Positions 11,290 to 22,403 are shown, counted from the stretch's first letter. The stretch is DNA of 64,000 nucleotides from Heterodera schachtii (GCA_023374025.1 SIJG01000026.1:1-64000); one strand, 5' to 3'. The notes: generated from the sequence alone by a model not told the origin. Program-made: numbers and translations.

Positions 11290-12640
11290 AAGACAATTGA
11301 ATTTTTATGAAAACATTGATAGGAAATTTTCCAGAAAATTTCATTTATTGACAAATTTATTAATTATTTTGTTGCATAATTTTTTTTAACTTTTAATACG
11401 GAGTTCAATATTATGGGAGTTTCAAGGATTAGCATTTTCTCGCTTATTAGTGCATTTAAAATATTTTTGTAATTTTCTGGTCGTTTTTGGGTAATTAGTT
11501 ATTTGGGATTAAATTTTCACTAAAAAATTATAATCCTTAAAAATGAATGAAAATTTGACAGACTAATTAATGGTCAACTTGGTTATCTTAAATTCCGCCA
11601 AAATTGTTTTGAAAACAAAAATTTGTAATATATATAAATTGATAACTTGGCTCAAATTCAACCAAATTAATATTTAGGATCATTCAATAGCTTTAATTGT
11701 TCTCTTTCAGAATATAATTTTCCAGAATTTTTACTTAATTATAAAAAAAAGTTAGAAAGCATTGAATATGCTATGCTTTTTGCAATGGTCATGCATATAT
11801 AATTATTAACATTAAAATTTAAAGTCTTAAAAACAAAACAATTGTGAGCCAAAATTAATTTATATATTTGATAGCTCTAAGAATTCTCTAATTACATTTA
11901 AATTTTCAGAAAATTTCATTGAGTTTCAAAAAAAGCTCTGGACAAAAAATGATGATTCAAGAATACATTGAAAATGAAAAACATGTTTTTTGGGTTGTTG
12001 TTTAGCTACTTATTCGAGTTTTTTTGAACCTATCTTCTAGGTTTTTATTTTTTAGAACCAAAAACCTAAAAACTTTGAGAAAAAAAAATTATTTTAATAT
12101 TTTGGCGTTTTTCCCAAAAAATATTAACAAAATTCAATAAAAACGAAAAATACATCCCTAAGATCGGTCCTAAAATTTTTAAAAATATACGCTTAGAAAT
12201 GAAAAATTTTTAATCCAAAATTTATTTATTTATTTTCTTGGCGAGAATTTTTGCTTTAAAAAATTATGTATCTCATTAATGGTTTGACATAATATTTTTG
12301 CTTTCTGAAGAACATTTTCGATTTTACACCCCCCTAAATTCGGAATTTTTGGCACCAATTTTCACAATTTAGCACATATTTTTGGGGTTTTTTAGAACCT
12401 AAAAACGAACTAAAAAAATTCCCCAAAGAATCGCTGAAAATTTTTTAAATAATATGAAAATTTGACTGACTAATGGTCAACTCCATCAGCAATGGGCGTA
12501 CAAAAATGAAGGAGGACAGTTCAAAATTGGGCAAATTCAATGGGATTTCACTTCTTAGATTGTTTAACAATTATGCTAAAAAAATTTAAAATTCGACTAA
12601 AATACACTAAAAATTCAAAAAAAAAAAATAATAAATTCGG
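11290..12640. other. AT-rich intergenic DNA with foldback relics
   Basis: The first ~100 bp are the shared 3' flank of the HTH family. Two inverted stretches (about 11640-11760 and 11820-11960) resemble degraded arms of the ATCATTTGATAGC foldback family. No gene is supported in the remainder. Confidence 0.45.
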
Positions 12641-12644
12641 TAAT

Positions 12645-13960
12645 ATCTTTGCAATGTATACAATATTTACTATTTCTCTTAATTTTCCCTCTCACTGTCC
12701 ACGTCAAGAAAAAGAAAATTTTGCAGAGAAATGTCTGTACTATCTCGTCGTTTCTTTTTTTCTTTGTTTTTCTCCCACTTAGCTCACTATCTCTTCATTT
12801 TTTTCAAATATTTTTGGAGATTTTTTCATTTTTATTAAAACAAAATTTTTATGTAAGAATCTAGTGGTTTTTGTCTTGCTATTTTTTTTTTTTGATAATT
12901 AAGCAGCACATTTACATGCGCACGTAGCCAAACATTTGCTATTAAAAGTCGCAAATTCTTAAGCAAAATGCGAGAAAAAATTATTCACTAATATTTATTT
13001 ATGTTAATTTATAATTATATAAATTTTAAATTTTAAATAGTTCTTTTATCCATTTATAAATTTTATTTCAATTTCCAGGAAAAAAATATATGGATTTCCA
13101 TATAATTCCTAGCACTGCTTATCTCTTTTTTAATGAATCTTTTATTTGAAGCCAATTTAAGAGAAATAAAATAATTGAAAAAATAAATTTAAATGCAATT
13201 TGTCAACAAAATGGAATTTTCTTGAAAATTTGCTAACAATGTTTTCCCAAAACTTCTAAAATTGAAAATTCTCTTCTCCAAATTTGGCTTTCCATACGGA
13301 AATGTTCTTCACCGAAGTATTTATCATTTTAGCAATTTTCTGATCACTAATATTTGGATTTTCCTTTTTTATTTTCCAATAAATTTTCATTTTTTCCAAT
13401 TTTTCTTTCTCCGTTATTATTTTCTTGCTAATTCCAAATTGTTTCTTCCATTTCTTAATTGTGTCTCGGTTCACTCCAATTTTCTTACAAATTTCTTTAT
13501 AAATTTGTTGTCATTCTTTTGGCGAATATTTTCTTATTTGCTTATATTCTTTTGATATTCCAATGAATTTTTGAATAATTTCAATTTTTTGTTCATCACT
13601 TTTTGATTTGTGGCTTTTATGTATTTGTTGGTTAAGCCCCAATTCTTTAATCCATTTATAAATATATAAACGATTTGTCCCCAACTTTTTTGCAATTTTT
13701 GAATTAATTTTGTCCCATTCTTTTGCTGAGAATTTTCTTCCTTTTTGCTTAATTTTCTCTTTTATTTTATAAAATTTTTCAATTATTTCTCTTTTTACTT
13801 CCAAATTTTCTTCTTCTTTTTTCTTGCCAATTTTCTCCAAATATTTCTTCAAATGACTTTTGTTGCAATTTTTTCTTTTCTGTTCCAATTTTGACAATTA
13901 AAAATATAATTAAAAAGAATAGAGGGAATAATTTCATTTTTGTCGTCGTCTCAAAATGAC
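12645..13960. repeat. Segmental duplication, copy 1
   Basis: This segment (starting GCAATGTATACAATATTTAC, containing a triple-HTH pseudogene) is repeated in the same orientation at 15333-16660 with high identity. The copies share the non-coding left part and the gene. Confidence 0.75.
13256..13937 (-). pseudogene. Triple-HTH family gene, broken by a nonsense codon and a frameshift
   Basis: The leader MKLFPLFFLIIFLIVKIG and the KSFEEIFGENW box are present, then a frameshift near 13800-13850. The frame resumes at EVKREIIEKFYKIKEK and reads through repeat 1 (KWIKELGL). It stops where the conserved Trp codon of repeat 2 (KEWQQ) has become TGA (about 13511). The rest (DTIKKWKKQFGI, then SVWKAKFGEENFQF) is intact behind the stop. 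An ATGCCA motif lies at 14002-14007 upstream of the start. Confidence 0.75.
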
Positions 13961-14964
13961 TTAGGTAATAATATTTTTGCAATTAATTCTGAATATTTTT
14001 GTGGCATATAAATGAATAAAAATGATTTTTTTTTCAGATTAAAAAGCTGTCATAAAATCATAATTCAACTAATTTAACGGAAAAAAAAGAACATCCACTT
14101 AATTGCAAAGAAATAATAATCAAATCTTCGTTAATAATTTTATTTATTGAACAAAATAATTGCCAATTCGTAAAATAATGATTAAATAAATAAATATAAC
14201 ATTAATTAAAATTCCAATTCTATTAGTCGTAATTGGAAAATCGTAAATGGCTGTAAAATGCCCAGCAGAAATGCCATTTGAGCGCCAAAAATGTCAGCGA
14301 AATGAATAAAAAAGTTAAATTTTTTGTTGAATTTGATTCAGCATGCAGCAGAAGAGATCGCCTTCTCTCTAAAATGGAAATTTTTTTCAAAAAGTTGCCC
14401 CTGAATATTAATTCTTTCTTTAAAAAAATTTTTATAATTTTATTCTTTTTCATGAGAACTTTTTTTTGAAATCGAATTTTTCGTCTAAAATTGAAAGAAA
14501 AACATTTTTTTCGGTGTTTAGTCATTTTAATAAAAATAATTTATTTACAAATTTTTATACATATTATTTGCTGCGTAATAGCTTATATATATTTTTTAAA
14601 TTTTAATCAATGAAAATTAATTCTCACGAATTTTTTTGAATAAAAATTTATTTTTTACATTTATTTATTTAAGAATTTAACCGCAAGACGGGAATAAGGC
14701 CCCAGAAAATAAAAAAAACTTATGCAAAAGTAATTTAATATGGTATTCAAAATTAAATTTTATACAAAAAAAAAATTGATGATGAAAAATTTAAAATTAA
14801 GTGTAATAAATTTTTGCACAATTTTAATTTATTCTAAATTAATTATTTTATCTTTTTTGCATTTGTTTATTAAGTCATTAACAAAAAGATAAATAGCCCT
14901 CGAAAAAATAAATAAATTTTTGTCAAAAAATGTGAGTTTTCGAAAGCTATGCTACCAAAACGGC
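13961..14964. other. AT-rich intergenic DNA
   Basis: A/T homopolymers and short frames without codon bias. The frames at 14223-14525 and 14278-14469 overlap antiparallel and neither looks coding. Confidence 0.45.
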
Positions 14965-15325
14965 ACCGCTCAGTTGGGCGCCGGCACGGTTGGGCCCCAG
15001 CATGTTTTTGTCTATAACTTTTTTCTTTATTTGTCAACCAAAACCAACATTGTTGGTATCATTCGAAAGCCCTAAGTGTCCTCTATTAGCCTGCAAAAAT
15101 CTGAAAAATTTCGTTGAGGTTCAAAAAAGTATGGCCTGAAGAATTCAAAAAACCAAATTTTCCAACTTTTTTGGCTTAATCTTTTTTTAAACATAACGAA
15201 ATTTTTTGGAATTTTGCAGGCTAATAGAGCATGTGAAGGGCTCTCGAATAATACCAAGATTGTTGCATTTGGTTGACAACGAAAAAAGTTATAGTCCAAA
15301 AACCTGCTGGCGCCCAACTGAGATA
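14965..15325. mobile_element. MITE with CTCAGTTGGGCGCC inverted ends
   Basis: The left end CTCAGTTGGGCGCCGGCACG and right end GCGCCCAACTGAG are inverted. Inside them are further inverted boxes (CTATAACTTTTTTC with its complement, and TCAACCAAA with its complement). The same element sits in an astacin intron at 47661-47893, and fragments occur near 57730. There is no coding capacity. I could not define a target duplication. Confidence 0.65.
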
Positions 15326-15332
15326 CTCACTC

Positions 15333-16660
15333 CTTTTCTTTGCAATGTATACAATATTTACTATATCTCTGTTTTCCCTCTCACTGTCCACGTCAAGAAA
15401 AGAAAATTTTGCAGAGAAAAGCCTGTACTATCTCGTCGTTTCTCTTTTTCTTTATTATTTCTCTCACTTTAGCTCACTATCTCTTCATTTTTTTCAAATA
15501 TTTTTGGAGATTTTTTCATTTTTATTAAAACAAAATTTTTATGTAAGAATCTAGTGGTTTTTGTCTTGCTATTTTTTTTTTTTTGATAATTAAGCAGCAC
15601 ATTTACATGCGCACGTAGCCAAACATTTGCTATTAAAAGTCGCAAATTCTTAAGCAAAATGCGAGAAAAAATTATTCACTAATATTTATTTATGTTAATT
15701 TATAATTATATAAATTTTAAATTTTAAATAGTTCTTTTATCCATTTATAAATTTTATTTCAATTTCTAGGAAAAAAATATATGGATTTCCATATAATTCC
15801 TATCACTGCTTATCTCTTTTCTAATGAATCTTTTATTTGAAGCCAATTTAAGAGAAATAAAATAATTGAAAAAATAAATTTAAATGCAATTTGTCAACAA
15901 AATGGAATTTTCTTGAAAATTTGCTAACAATGTTTTCCCAAAACTTCTAAAATTGAAAATTCTCTTCTCCAAATTTGGCTTTCCATACGGAAATGTTCTT
16001 CACCGAAGTATTTATCATTTTAGCAATTTTCTGATCACTAATTTTTGGATTTTCCTTTTTTATTTTCCAATAAATTTTCATTTTTTCCAATTTTTCTTTC
16101 TCCGTTATTCTTTTGTTACTAATTCCAAATTGTTTCTTCCATTTGTAAATTGTTAGATAGCCAACTCCGATTTTCTTACAAATTTCTTTATAATTTTGTT
16201 GCCATTCTTTTAAGCAATATTTTCTTTTTTGTTTAAATTCATTTGCCATTTTCATAATTTTTGCACAATTTCAATTTTTTCTTCATCAGTTTTTGATTTG
16301 TAGCTTTTATGTATTTGTTTTTGAACACCAAATTCTTTAATCCATTCATAAATATATAAACGATTTGTCCCCAACTTTTTTGCAATTTTTGAATTAATTT
16401 TGCTCCATTCTTTTGTTGAATATTTTCTTCCTTTTTGCTTAATTTTCTCTTTTATTTTATAATATTTTTCGATAATTACTCTTTTTTCTTCAAAATTTTC
16501 TTTTTCTTTTTCTTCCCATTTTTCTCCAAATATTTCATCAAATGATTTTTCTTGTAGTTTTTTCTTCTCTGCTCCAAAATGCTCAAATTTGGTGATTAAA
16601 ATCACATTTAAAAATAATAGCGGAAATAAATTCATTTTCTTAAAAACATAATATTCTTAC
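15333..16660. repeat. Segmental duplication, copy 2
   Basis: Direct repeat of 12645-13960, including the HTH-family gene in the same orientation. Copy 2 lacks the nonsense codon of copy 1 but has its own frameshift, so the copies have diverged independently. Confidence 0.75.
15947..16635 (-). pseudogene. Triple-HTH family gene with a single frameshift
   Basis: The leader MNLFPLLFLNVILITKF, the KSFDEIFGEKWEEKE box and repeat 1 (YIYEWIKEFGV) read cleanly from 16635 to about 16255. The frame then slips by one base in the conserved QKFIEMKNEFK stretch. Repeats 2 and 3 continue in the next frame to the normal C-terminus GEENFQF at 15947. One indel separates this from an intact gene, so a sequencing error or a recent lesion is possible. 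Immediately upstream lies the ATGCCA-rich tandem array. Confidence 0.7.
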
Positions 16661-16759
16661 AAATTTAATTTTTTTTAATGTAAAATACTTAATTATTATT
16701 TTGATGGGCATTTATTTATACAAAAAATATTTATTTAAAAAGAAACACAGTGATTTATA

Positions 16760-17320
16760 AGCATAAGGTTGGCATATTTGGCATTTTTCCATCATTATAC
16801 ATGATTATATCTTTATGAAATTTTTTTACAGAATTTTTTATTGAATTTACAAAGCATAAGGGTGGCATATTTTGGCATTTTTCCATCATTATACATAGAT
16901 TATATTCTTTATGAAATTTTTTTACAGAATAGAATTTACATTATAATACACTGATTTATAAACATAAGATTGGCATATTTTGGCATTTTCCATCATTATG
17001 ACTTCTTATAAGTTATATGCTTTTGAAATTTTTTTTACAAAGTTGTCATTTATTTATATTATAACACAGTGATTTATAAGCATAAGGTTTTTCATTTTTT
17101 GGTATTTTTCCATCATTATACATGATTATATCTTTATGAAATTTTTTTACAGAATTTTTATTGAATTTACAAAGCATAAGGTTGGCATATTTTGGCATTT
17201 TTCCATCATTATATATAGATTATATGCTTTATGAAATTTTTTACAGAATAGAATTTACATTATAATACACTGATTTATAAGCATAAGGTTGGCATATTTT
17301 GGCATTTTTCCATCATTATC
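16760..17320 (-). repeat. Tandem array with ten ATGCCA motifs upstream of an HTH-family gene
   Basis: Six units of about 96-114 bp (TTTATAAGCATAAGGTTGGC...) with a higher-order period of three units. Five units carry a pair of TGGCAT boxes (minus-strand ATGCCA): 16770, 16779, 16863, 16873, 16971, 16981, 17183, 17193, 17290 and 17300. The fourth unit has lost both. The array begins about 135 bp upstream of the minus-strand start at 16635. ATGCCA is the published dorsal-gland (DOG) box of cyst nematode effector promoters; its relevance here is inferred. Confidence 0.6.
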
Positions 17321-17499
17321 CCCTATTGTTCAACTCCCTTCAAAAAGGGGGCTATATTCGAGGATGGGGTTCTATTCGAGGGGGGTTGGGCTATATTCGA
17401 GGAAGTACGGTATGCCAGGGTTCGTATTGGAAAGCTCGCTATCCAAGGACGGGTATACTGATTTCCATGGACATAAGGGGAAACTTTCGTGAAATCCAA

Positions 17500-17745
17500 G
17501 GACGCGTAAATTTTTTTTATCATTTATTGATTTGTGACTTTTATGAATTTGTTGGTTAAGTCCCAATTCTTTAATCCATTTATAAATATATTGACGATTT
17601 GTCCCCAATTTTTTTGCAATTTTTAATTCAATTTTAATCCGTTCGTTCGCCGAATATTTTCGCCCTTTTTGCTTAATTTTCTCTTTTATTTATAATATTT
17701 TTCAATTATTTCTCTTTTTACTTCCAAATTTTCTTCAATTTTCTT
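17500..17745 (-). pseudogene. Fragment of a triple-HTH family gene
   Basis: Minus-strand reading gives the linker into repeat 1, then KIAKKLGTNRQYIYKWIKEL and the box HKSHKSINDKK, with frameshifts on both sides. The leader and repeats 2-3 are missing. It abuts the duplicated block beginning at 17728. Confidence 0.55.
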
Positions 17746-18254
17746 ACGGTTAAAAATTGCAATTAAATGAGTTCTGACTGAAATATGTATAATTAATAAT
17801 TTTTATTTTTCAATTGAATTTAACAAAATTTCCATTTTTTGAATTGAATTATTGACAAGCTTATTATATTTTCTTAATATAATATTGTGAAATTTCTCCA
17901 CTAATTGATTGAAATTAATCATTTATAATAATATATATGAAAAAATTAAAAAATCGGAAATTAAAAAGAGAAAAGTGCCGAAAATTAGTGATAGGAAAAT
18001 AGCAAAAATATAGAAAATTAAAAAAAAAAAGGCATTATAAATTGGAAAGAAAAAGAATTGTTCTAAGAACAGCAGAAGAAGAAAGTGATTTAAGGCTTTC
18101 AATTTGAAACATTGAATATTTATTGAGTGATTTGGAGCTTTTGCATGAAATTATTTATTTTATTATTTATTTATTTATTATTAATTATTAATAAATTTCA
18201 GATTTATTTAGCAAGTCTCTTTGATTGTGTAGGAGTTCTTTAATCGGTGCTAGT

Positions 18255-18642
18255 CATTATTTAAAAACCCATCATTATGTTTGTTATTTAAAAAACCATC
18301 AAAATAAAATTTTTTGCTTATAACTTTGCTCTAAAAAGACCAAATTTTAATCCTTGATATCATTTGATAGCCCTAAGTGTTCTCTATCAGTCTGCAAAAT
18401 TTCAAAAAATTTCGTTAAGTTTAAAAAAAGTTATGGCCAAAAATGTTTGAAAATCAAGGTTTTTGAGTTCCTCGAGTTATAACTTTTTTGAAACTTAACG
18501 AAATTTTTTGAACTTTTGTAGACTGATATAGAACACTTAGAGCTATCAAATGATATCAAGAATTAAAAATTTGGTTGCTTTCGAGCAAAGTTATAAATAA
18601 TTTTTCGACAAAAATTTTCATAATGATGGTTTTTAAATAATG
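18255..18642. mobile_element. Foldback element with long inverted arms
   Basis: The two halves are inverted copies almost throughout: CATTATTTAAAAACCCATCA at the left end and its complement at the right end, with TTATAACTTTGCT, ATATCATTTGATAGC and TTCGTTAAGTTT boxes in each arm. There is no coding capacity. Relatives: 8890-9040, about 11.6-11.96 kb, about 52560-52660 and, more distantly, 37813-38170. Confidence 0.7.
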
Positions 18643-19216
18643 GCTCCGTCCCCTTTAATCCATTTTTGAATATCCATCCATTTTTTAAATTGACCATTTT
18701 TTAGTATTAGCCAATCCTTATCTTTATGGTTGGTTTTTGTCTGAAATTATTTTAAATCCGGATAAAATATTTTGGGTTTCTCCATAAATGAACAACTGAT
18801 GAGCAAAAATTTGAAATTGTGCAAAAATTTATTACAATTTCTTTATCCATTTCGCTGGCACAATTGCAGATAATTTTTCTTTTCCAAAAACTTTTTCAGA
18901 TCTCTAAGATTATTTTAATGTTTTGTAGTTTGTTTAAATAGAAAATTTGTAATAATAATTCATTAAGAAATGAAAAAATTCTATTAAATTAATATATAAT
19001 TTTAAATTTTTTATAATGATCATTGAACATAAGAATAAAAAAAATAATATAAATCACAATTTTTTCTTTTTAAAAATATTTTTTTTCAGAGCTCTAAGAT
19101 TATTTTAATGTTTTGTAGTTTGTTTAAACAGAAAATTTTTGTATAAATAAATACCCATCAATAATAAAAATCATTCTTTTTAAAAAAATATTCAATTTGA
19201 GAATATTTTTAAGAAA

Positions 19217-19430
19217 ATGAAATTATTCCTGCTATTCTTTTAATTGTAATTTTAATTATTAAAATTGACCAAATTGAGTCAACAAATAAAAAATTACAAC
19301 ACAAATCATTTGGCGAAATTTTTGGAGAAAAATGGGAAGAAAAAGAAGAAAAAATGCACTGTGAACAGAAGAAACGGGAAATAATTGGAAAATATTATAA
19401 AATAAAAGAAAAAATTAAGCAAAAGTAGTA
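19217..19430 (+). pseudogene. HTH-family gene 5' fragment, cut by a repeat insertion
   Basis: The leader starts MKLFLLFF, but a missing T makes a frameshift and stop after eight codons. Downstream the family box KSFGEIFGEKWEEKEEK and YKIKEKIKQK are recognisable. The family sequence ends exactly where TAGTATAAGGTCCC begins. Copy 23367-23579 has the same junction. Confidence 0.7.
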
Positions 19431-19466
19431 TAAGGTCCCAGGGGCCGGGGTCCAGACCCCTGCCCC

Positions 19467-20287
19467 TGTCGAAACACGGGTTTCGAAAATCAAATTATTT
19501 GATTTGTGCCAAAATGCACATCGGACAAAAACCAAAAATCAATTCAATTTAAAAATGGTCCGATGTGCAATTGCCGCCTTATCAGCGGCTGTCACTCCCC
19601 CCCCCCCCCGCAATTCCATTCCTTATCAACCAAAAATTCTCTCCCCATTTTTCCGTTCCCTTTAAATGTGTGCTTAACAAACAGCACTTCATTTCCCCAA
19701 ATCGACAACAATTTGGGAGCTGAACAGCTCCAACCCCTCGGCCCCATTCACCGCCCCAATTGTCCCATTTTTGTGCCCCCTCTGGCCAATTCATTTCCAT
19801 GCGCACTTCCCCCATTTCCATGCGCTCATTTGTCCTGTCCCAATTGCCCTCGCTCACATTCTCTTGTTGTACTGCTCCAACTTCATGTCCTCCAATTTTG
19901 GCCCATTTTCACCATTTCAATTGCGATTTTTTTGTGTGATCAGCCAATAGGGCCATTTGCATTCACATTTCAATTTGTGGCCTTTGGCCGGATTTTCCTC
20001 CCCCATTTGTCCGCCCATTGTCCACTTTTTCGGTTTAATTACCCAAGTTTGAGATAAAATTTGGTGTGAATTTTCCTCTGCACTTGCCCCCCGTTTGACC
20101 CCCGGCACATTTCCCGTCCCACTCCTGCTTCCCCTCCCGGCAAATTTCAACGCCCGAACTCCTCGGGCCTTGTCGACACCACCGCGGCGACCTGCACCGC
20201 ACTCAACTCAAGCGCACTCGGCCAACTTCAAGCAGCTCAACGGAGCGCACTCAACCAATCAATCAATCAACGGGTGGTGATCGGACA
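19467..20287 (+). repeat. 5' LTR of a BEL/Pao-type retrotransposon (821 bp)
   Basis: It begins TGTCGAAAC and ends GATCGGACA. The right end is fixed because the second copy (23618-24445) diverges exactly after GGACA, while here a primer-binding-site-like sequence follows. CCCC precedes the left end here and follows the right end of the second copy, a possible 4-bp target duplication. The LTR is pyrimidine-rich, has a long C run near 19600, and carries a perfect SL1 sequence at 20032. A 183-codon frame (19506-20057) within it is not considered coding. Confidence 0.75.
20032..20053 (+). other. Exact 22-nt SL1 spliced-leader sequence in the LTR
   Basis: Reads GGTTTAATTACC through CCAAGTTTGAG, 22 of 22 bases of nematode SL1, in the same orientation as gag. 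It is followed by ATAAAATTTGG, not by the GT splice donor of an SL RNA gene, so it is not an SL RNA gene. It would place SL1 at the start of an R-U5 part of about 256 nt. The second LTR has it at 24189-24210. Confidence 0.95.
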
Positions 20288-20289
20288 AG

Positions 20290-20307
20290 TGGCGACCTGG
20301 GCAGGGA
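20290..20307 (+). other. Probable primer-binding site
   Basis: TGGCGACCTGGGCAGGGA begins two bases after the LTR end. It starts TGG, as expected for pairing with the CCA end of a tRNA. The tRNA species was not identified. Confidence 0.6.
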
Positions 20308-20400
20308 CCGACTCCCTCGACAGCACCAGCAACTGAGCGACTTCAAGCAGTATTGGAACTGCAACTGGTGGGGAATTTTTTTTGAGAAAAATTCCAAAAA

Positions 20401-20912
20401 GTATCAAGTTTGAGCTCTCCGTAGCCAAACTTGAATACATCAAAAAGGGGGGAGCAAAAGTGGGAAATTGTGGAATACTGCTTGGTCTCCGTGCCAGCAG
20501 TAGTTTCACGGGGGAAACAGTGACTTACTACTTTGGTCTTCGTGCCATTAGTATTTCACTTTCAATTACTTATTGGTCTTTGTGCCATAAGTAATCGGTC
20601 AAATTACTTACTGGTCTTTGTGCCATAAGTAATCGGTAAAATTACTTATTGGTCTTTGTGCCATAAGTAATCGGTCAAATTACTTACTGGTCTTTGTGCC
20701 ATAAGTAATCGGTAAAATTACTGATCGGTCTTTGTGCCGTCAGTAATTCAAGTACTGCTCGCTCTCCGTAGTGACAGTACCCAATCCTCACCAAGGGGAA
20801 ATCGGTGTGAACTGCTAGCTCTTCGTGGCAGCAGTTGCACAAACAACACAAACAAACAAGTCAAGCGGCGGGAACCCCAAGGTGTACTGCTTAACCTCCG
20901 TGTCAGCAGTAC
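20401..20912 (+). other. Array of 11 covarying RNA stem-loops in the retrotransposon leader
   Basis: Eleven hairpins share a CUYYGU loop, an inner 3-bp helix and an outer stem. Positions: 20401-20438, 20476-20502, 20526-20553, 20566-20594, 20604-20632, 20642-20670, 20680-20708, 20718-20746, 20752-20780, 20810-20836, 20884-20912. Outer stems differ but stay paired: CAAGTTTG/CAAACTTG, TACTGC/GCAGTA, TTACTTA/TAAGTAA, TTACTGA/TCAGTAA, AACTGC/GCAGTT. Inner helices covary too: GGU/GCC, GCU/GGC, GCU/AGC, GCU/AGU. U-G pairs occur only when read on the plus strand. The array lies between the primer site and gag; its role is unknown (packaging, dimerisation or translation control are candidates). Confidence 0.85.
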
Positions 20913-21051
20913 AACCACTCAAGTGCAGCAAGTGCAGCAAATCAACAGAAAGCACGACCAAGCGGCAAAACAAAAGCAGCAAGCAACGACAAACAAGCAG
21001 CAGCCACACCCGAGCTGATCAAGCAGTACAGCAACAGCAAACCAACAATCA

Positions 21052-22403
21052 ATGGCCGCACCAATTCAACAGAAACTCGGCGCTGCACTCAAAGTTCTCT
21101 CCCGCAGCCGAACTGCGGCGGAGCTGAACATCCAAGCCGACCAATCGGCATCAAATCTCGAAAATGCCCTCAACTTCGAAATTCAATTAGAGAAAGTTCA
21201 AAAAGATGCCAAAACGATGGACATCTTCCTCGACGACGTGCGCGAAGCAACTTGCGCGACTTAATCGGCACACTCACGTTTCAAGCCCGACTCTTCCGCA
21301 ACAAGGCGGACAAAGAAGAGCGGGACGCTCAAATAGCCCATGCACAAGCAACACAACACACCGCGCAGCAACAAACAACAAAGACGCCGTCTTTCACTCC
21401 TCCGTTCTACCAATTCCAGCCCATTCAGCTGGACAAGTTCTTCGGCAACAAACGCAAATGGCCGGAGTTCTACGAATCATTCAAATCGGCAATCGGCACA
21501 CATGCGCTCAGCAAAGCGGAGAAGTTCAATCTCCTGCGCAACCTGCTCGGAGGAGAGGCCCGTGAACTCGTGGCCGGATTTCGATTGGAGGACAACAATT
21601 ACGACACGGCCCTCCAATTACTGAAAGACACATACGGCGCACCGGACGAACACATCAGGGCACTTCATTTCGAATTGGCAAATCTCAAGCCCTGCAAAAA
21701 CCTGCGCGACACAAAAGAATTCCTCCTGCAACTCGAAAGGCTCACACGCGAACTCAACAACTCAGGAGAAGACATTGAAGGCCCGCCAACCTTCCTCATG
21801 CTTGAAAAGAAGCTCACTCCCGGATTTCTGCGCACAATCCTCACCAAAAAGGGAGAAAATCCGGCACGTTGGAACACCACGAAGTTCCGAGATGTACTCA
21901 ACGAAGCGGTTCGCAAAGAAACCCAAATTCAAGAAGTCATGGGCGAGTACGGACACTCGCAGCAACAACGGCCGCAACCGCAAAAGCCAAATTTCTCGGC
22001 ATCGAAATTCCGAGACCGCGCACCAATCCCGCAGCAAAGGGAACGCACATTCATCACTTCAGCAGTGGATGACAATCACAAAAGGCTGCATGGCAGACAG
22101 CCTCAATATAGGCCGCAGCAACAAAGGCCTCGCGCATCACAAATGCAACAAAGAAACTCGCGCACTTTCAACAATCGAACGCAATTTCCAACTCAACAGG
22201 CCAATGCGACATTCAATCAACGCAAGCCTCCAAGTCCGTGCATTTTCTGTGGTAACGACCACTGGAATGAAGAATGCCGGAAATTCAGTACAATTCAACA
22301 ACGAAGAGAAGTGCTGCGCACAAAGGCATTATGCTTTAAATGCCTCAAAAGCAATCACCAAGCAGGAAATTGCCCGCAACAATCTTCGAAGCAGCGGGCA
22401 TGA
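21052..22403 (+). pseudogene. BEL/Pao-type gag, one frameshift, pol missing
   Basis: The first frame starts MAAPIQQKLGAALKVLSRSR at 21052 and stops at 21264. The rest continues in the next frame from about 21245 (LRDLIGTLTFQARLF), so one frameshift separates them. The capsid-like part has LDKFFGNKRKWPEFYESFKS, KFNLLRNLLGGEAREL and LKDTYGAPDEHIRALHFELA, typical of BEL/Pao gag. A Gln/Arg-rich linker leads to two zinc knuckles, CIFCGNDHWNEEC and CFKCLKSNHQAGNC. The element breaks off at about 22427, at the second copy of the left-flank duplication, so protease and pol are lost. Confidence 0.85.

Larger units (their letters stand above)
17728..19466. repeat. Large duplication, left copy
   Basis: This block (starting CTTCCAAATTTTCTTCAATTTTCTTA) recurs at 22428-23617 and runs into an LTR in both copies. 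The right copy lacks the interval equivalent to about 18302-18845. Since the right copy keeps the left end of the foldback but not its right end, it is a deletion derivative. Confidence 0.85.

Noticed and set aside
14223..14525. Antiparallel frames of 60-100 codons in AT-rich DNA
   Set aside because: Both strands are open by composition; no leader, motif or splice context distinguishes either.
20032..20053. SL1 RNA gene in the LTR
   Set aside because: The leader is not followed by a GT splice donor or an Sm-site-containing SL RNA body.
19506..20057. 183-codon proline/cysteine-rich frame, duplicated at 23657-24214
   Set aside because: It lies inside the LTR upstream of the SL1 sequence. Conservation between copies is explained by the recent LTR duplication, and no start context or domain supports it.
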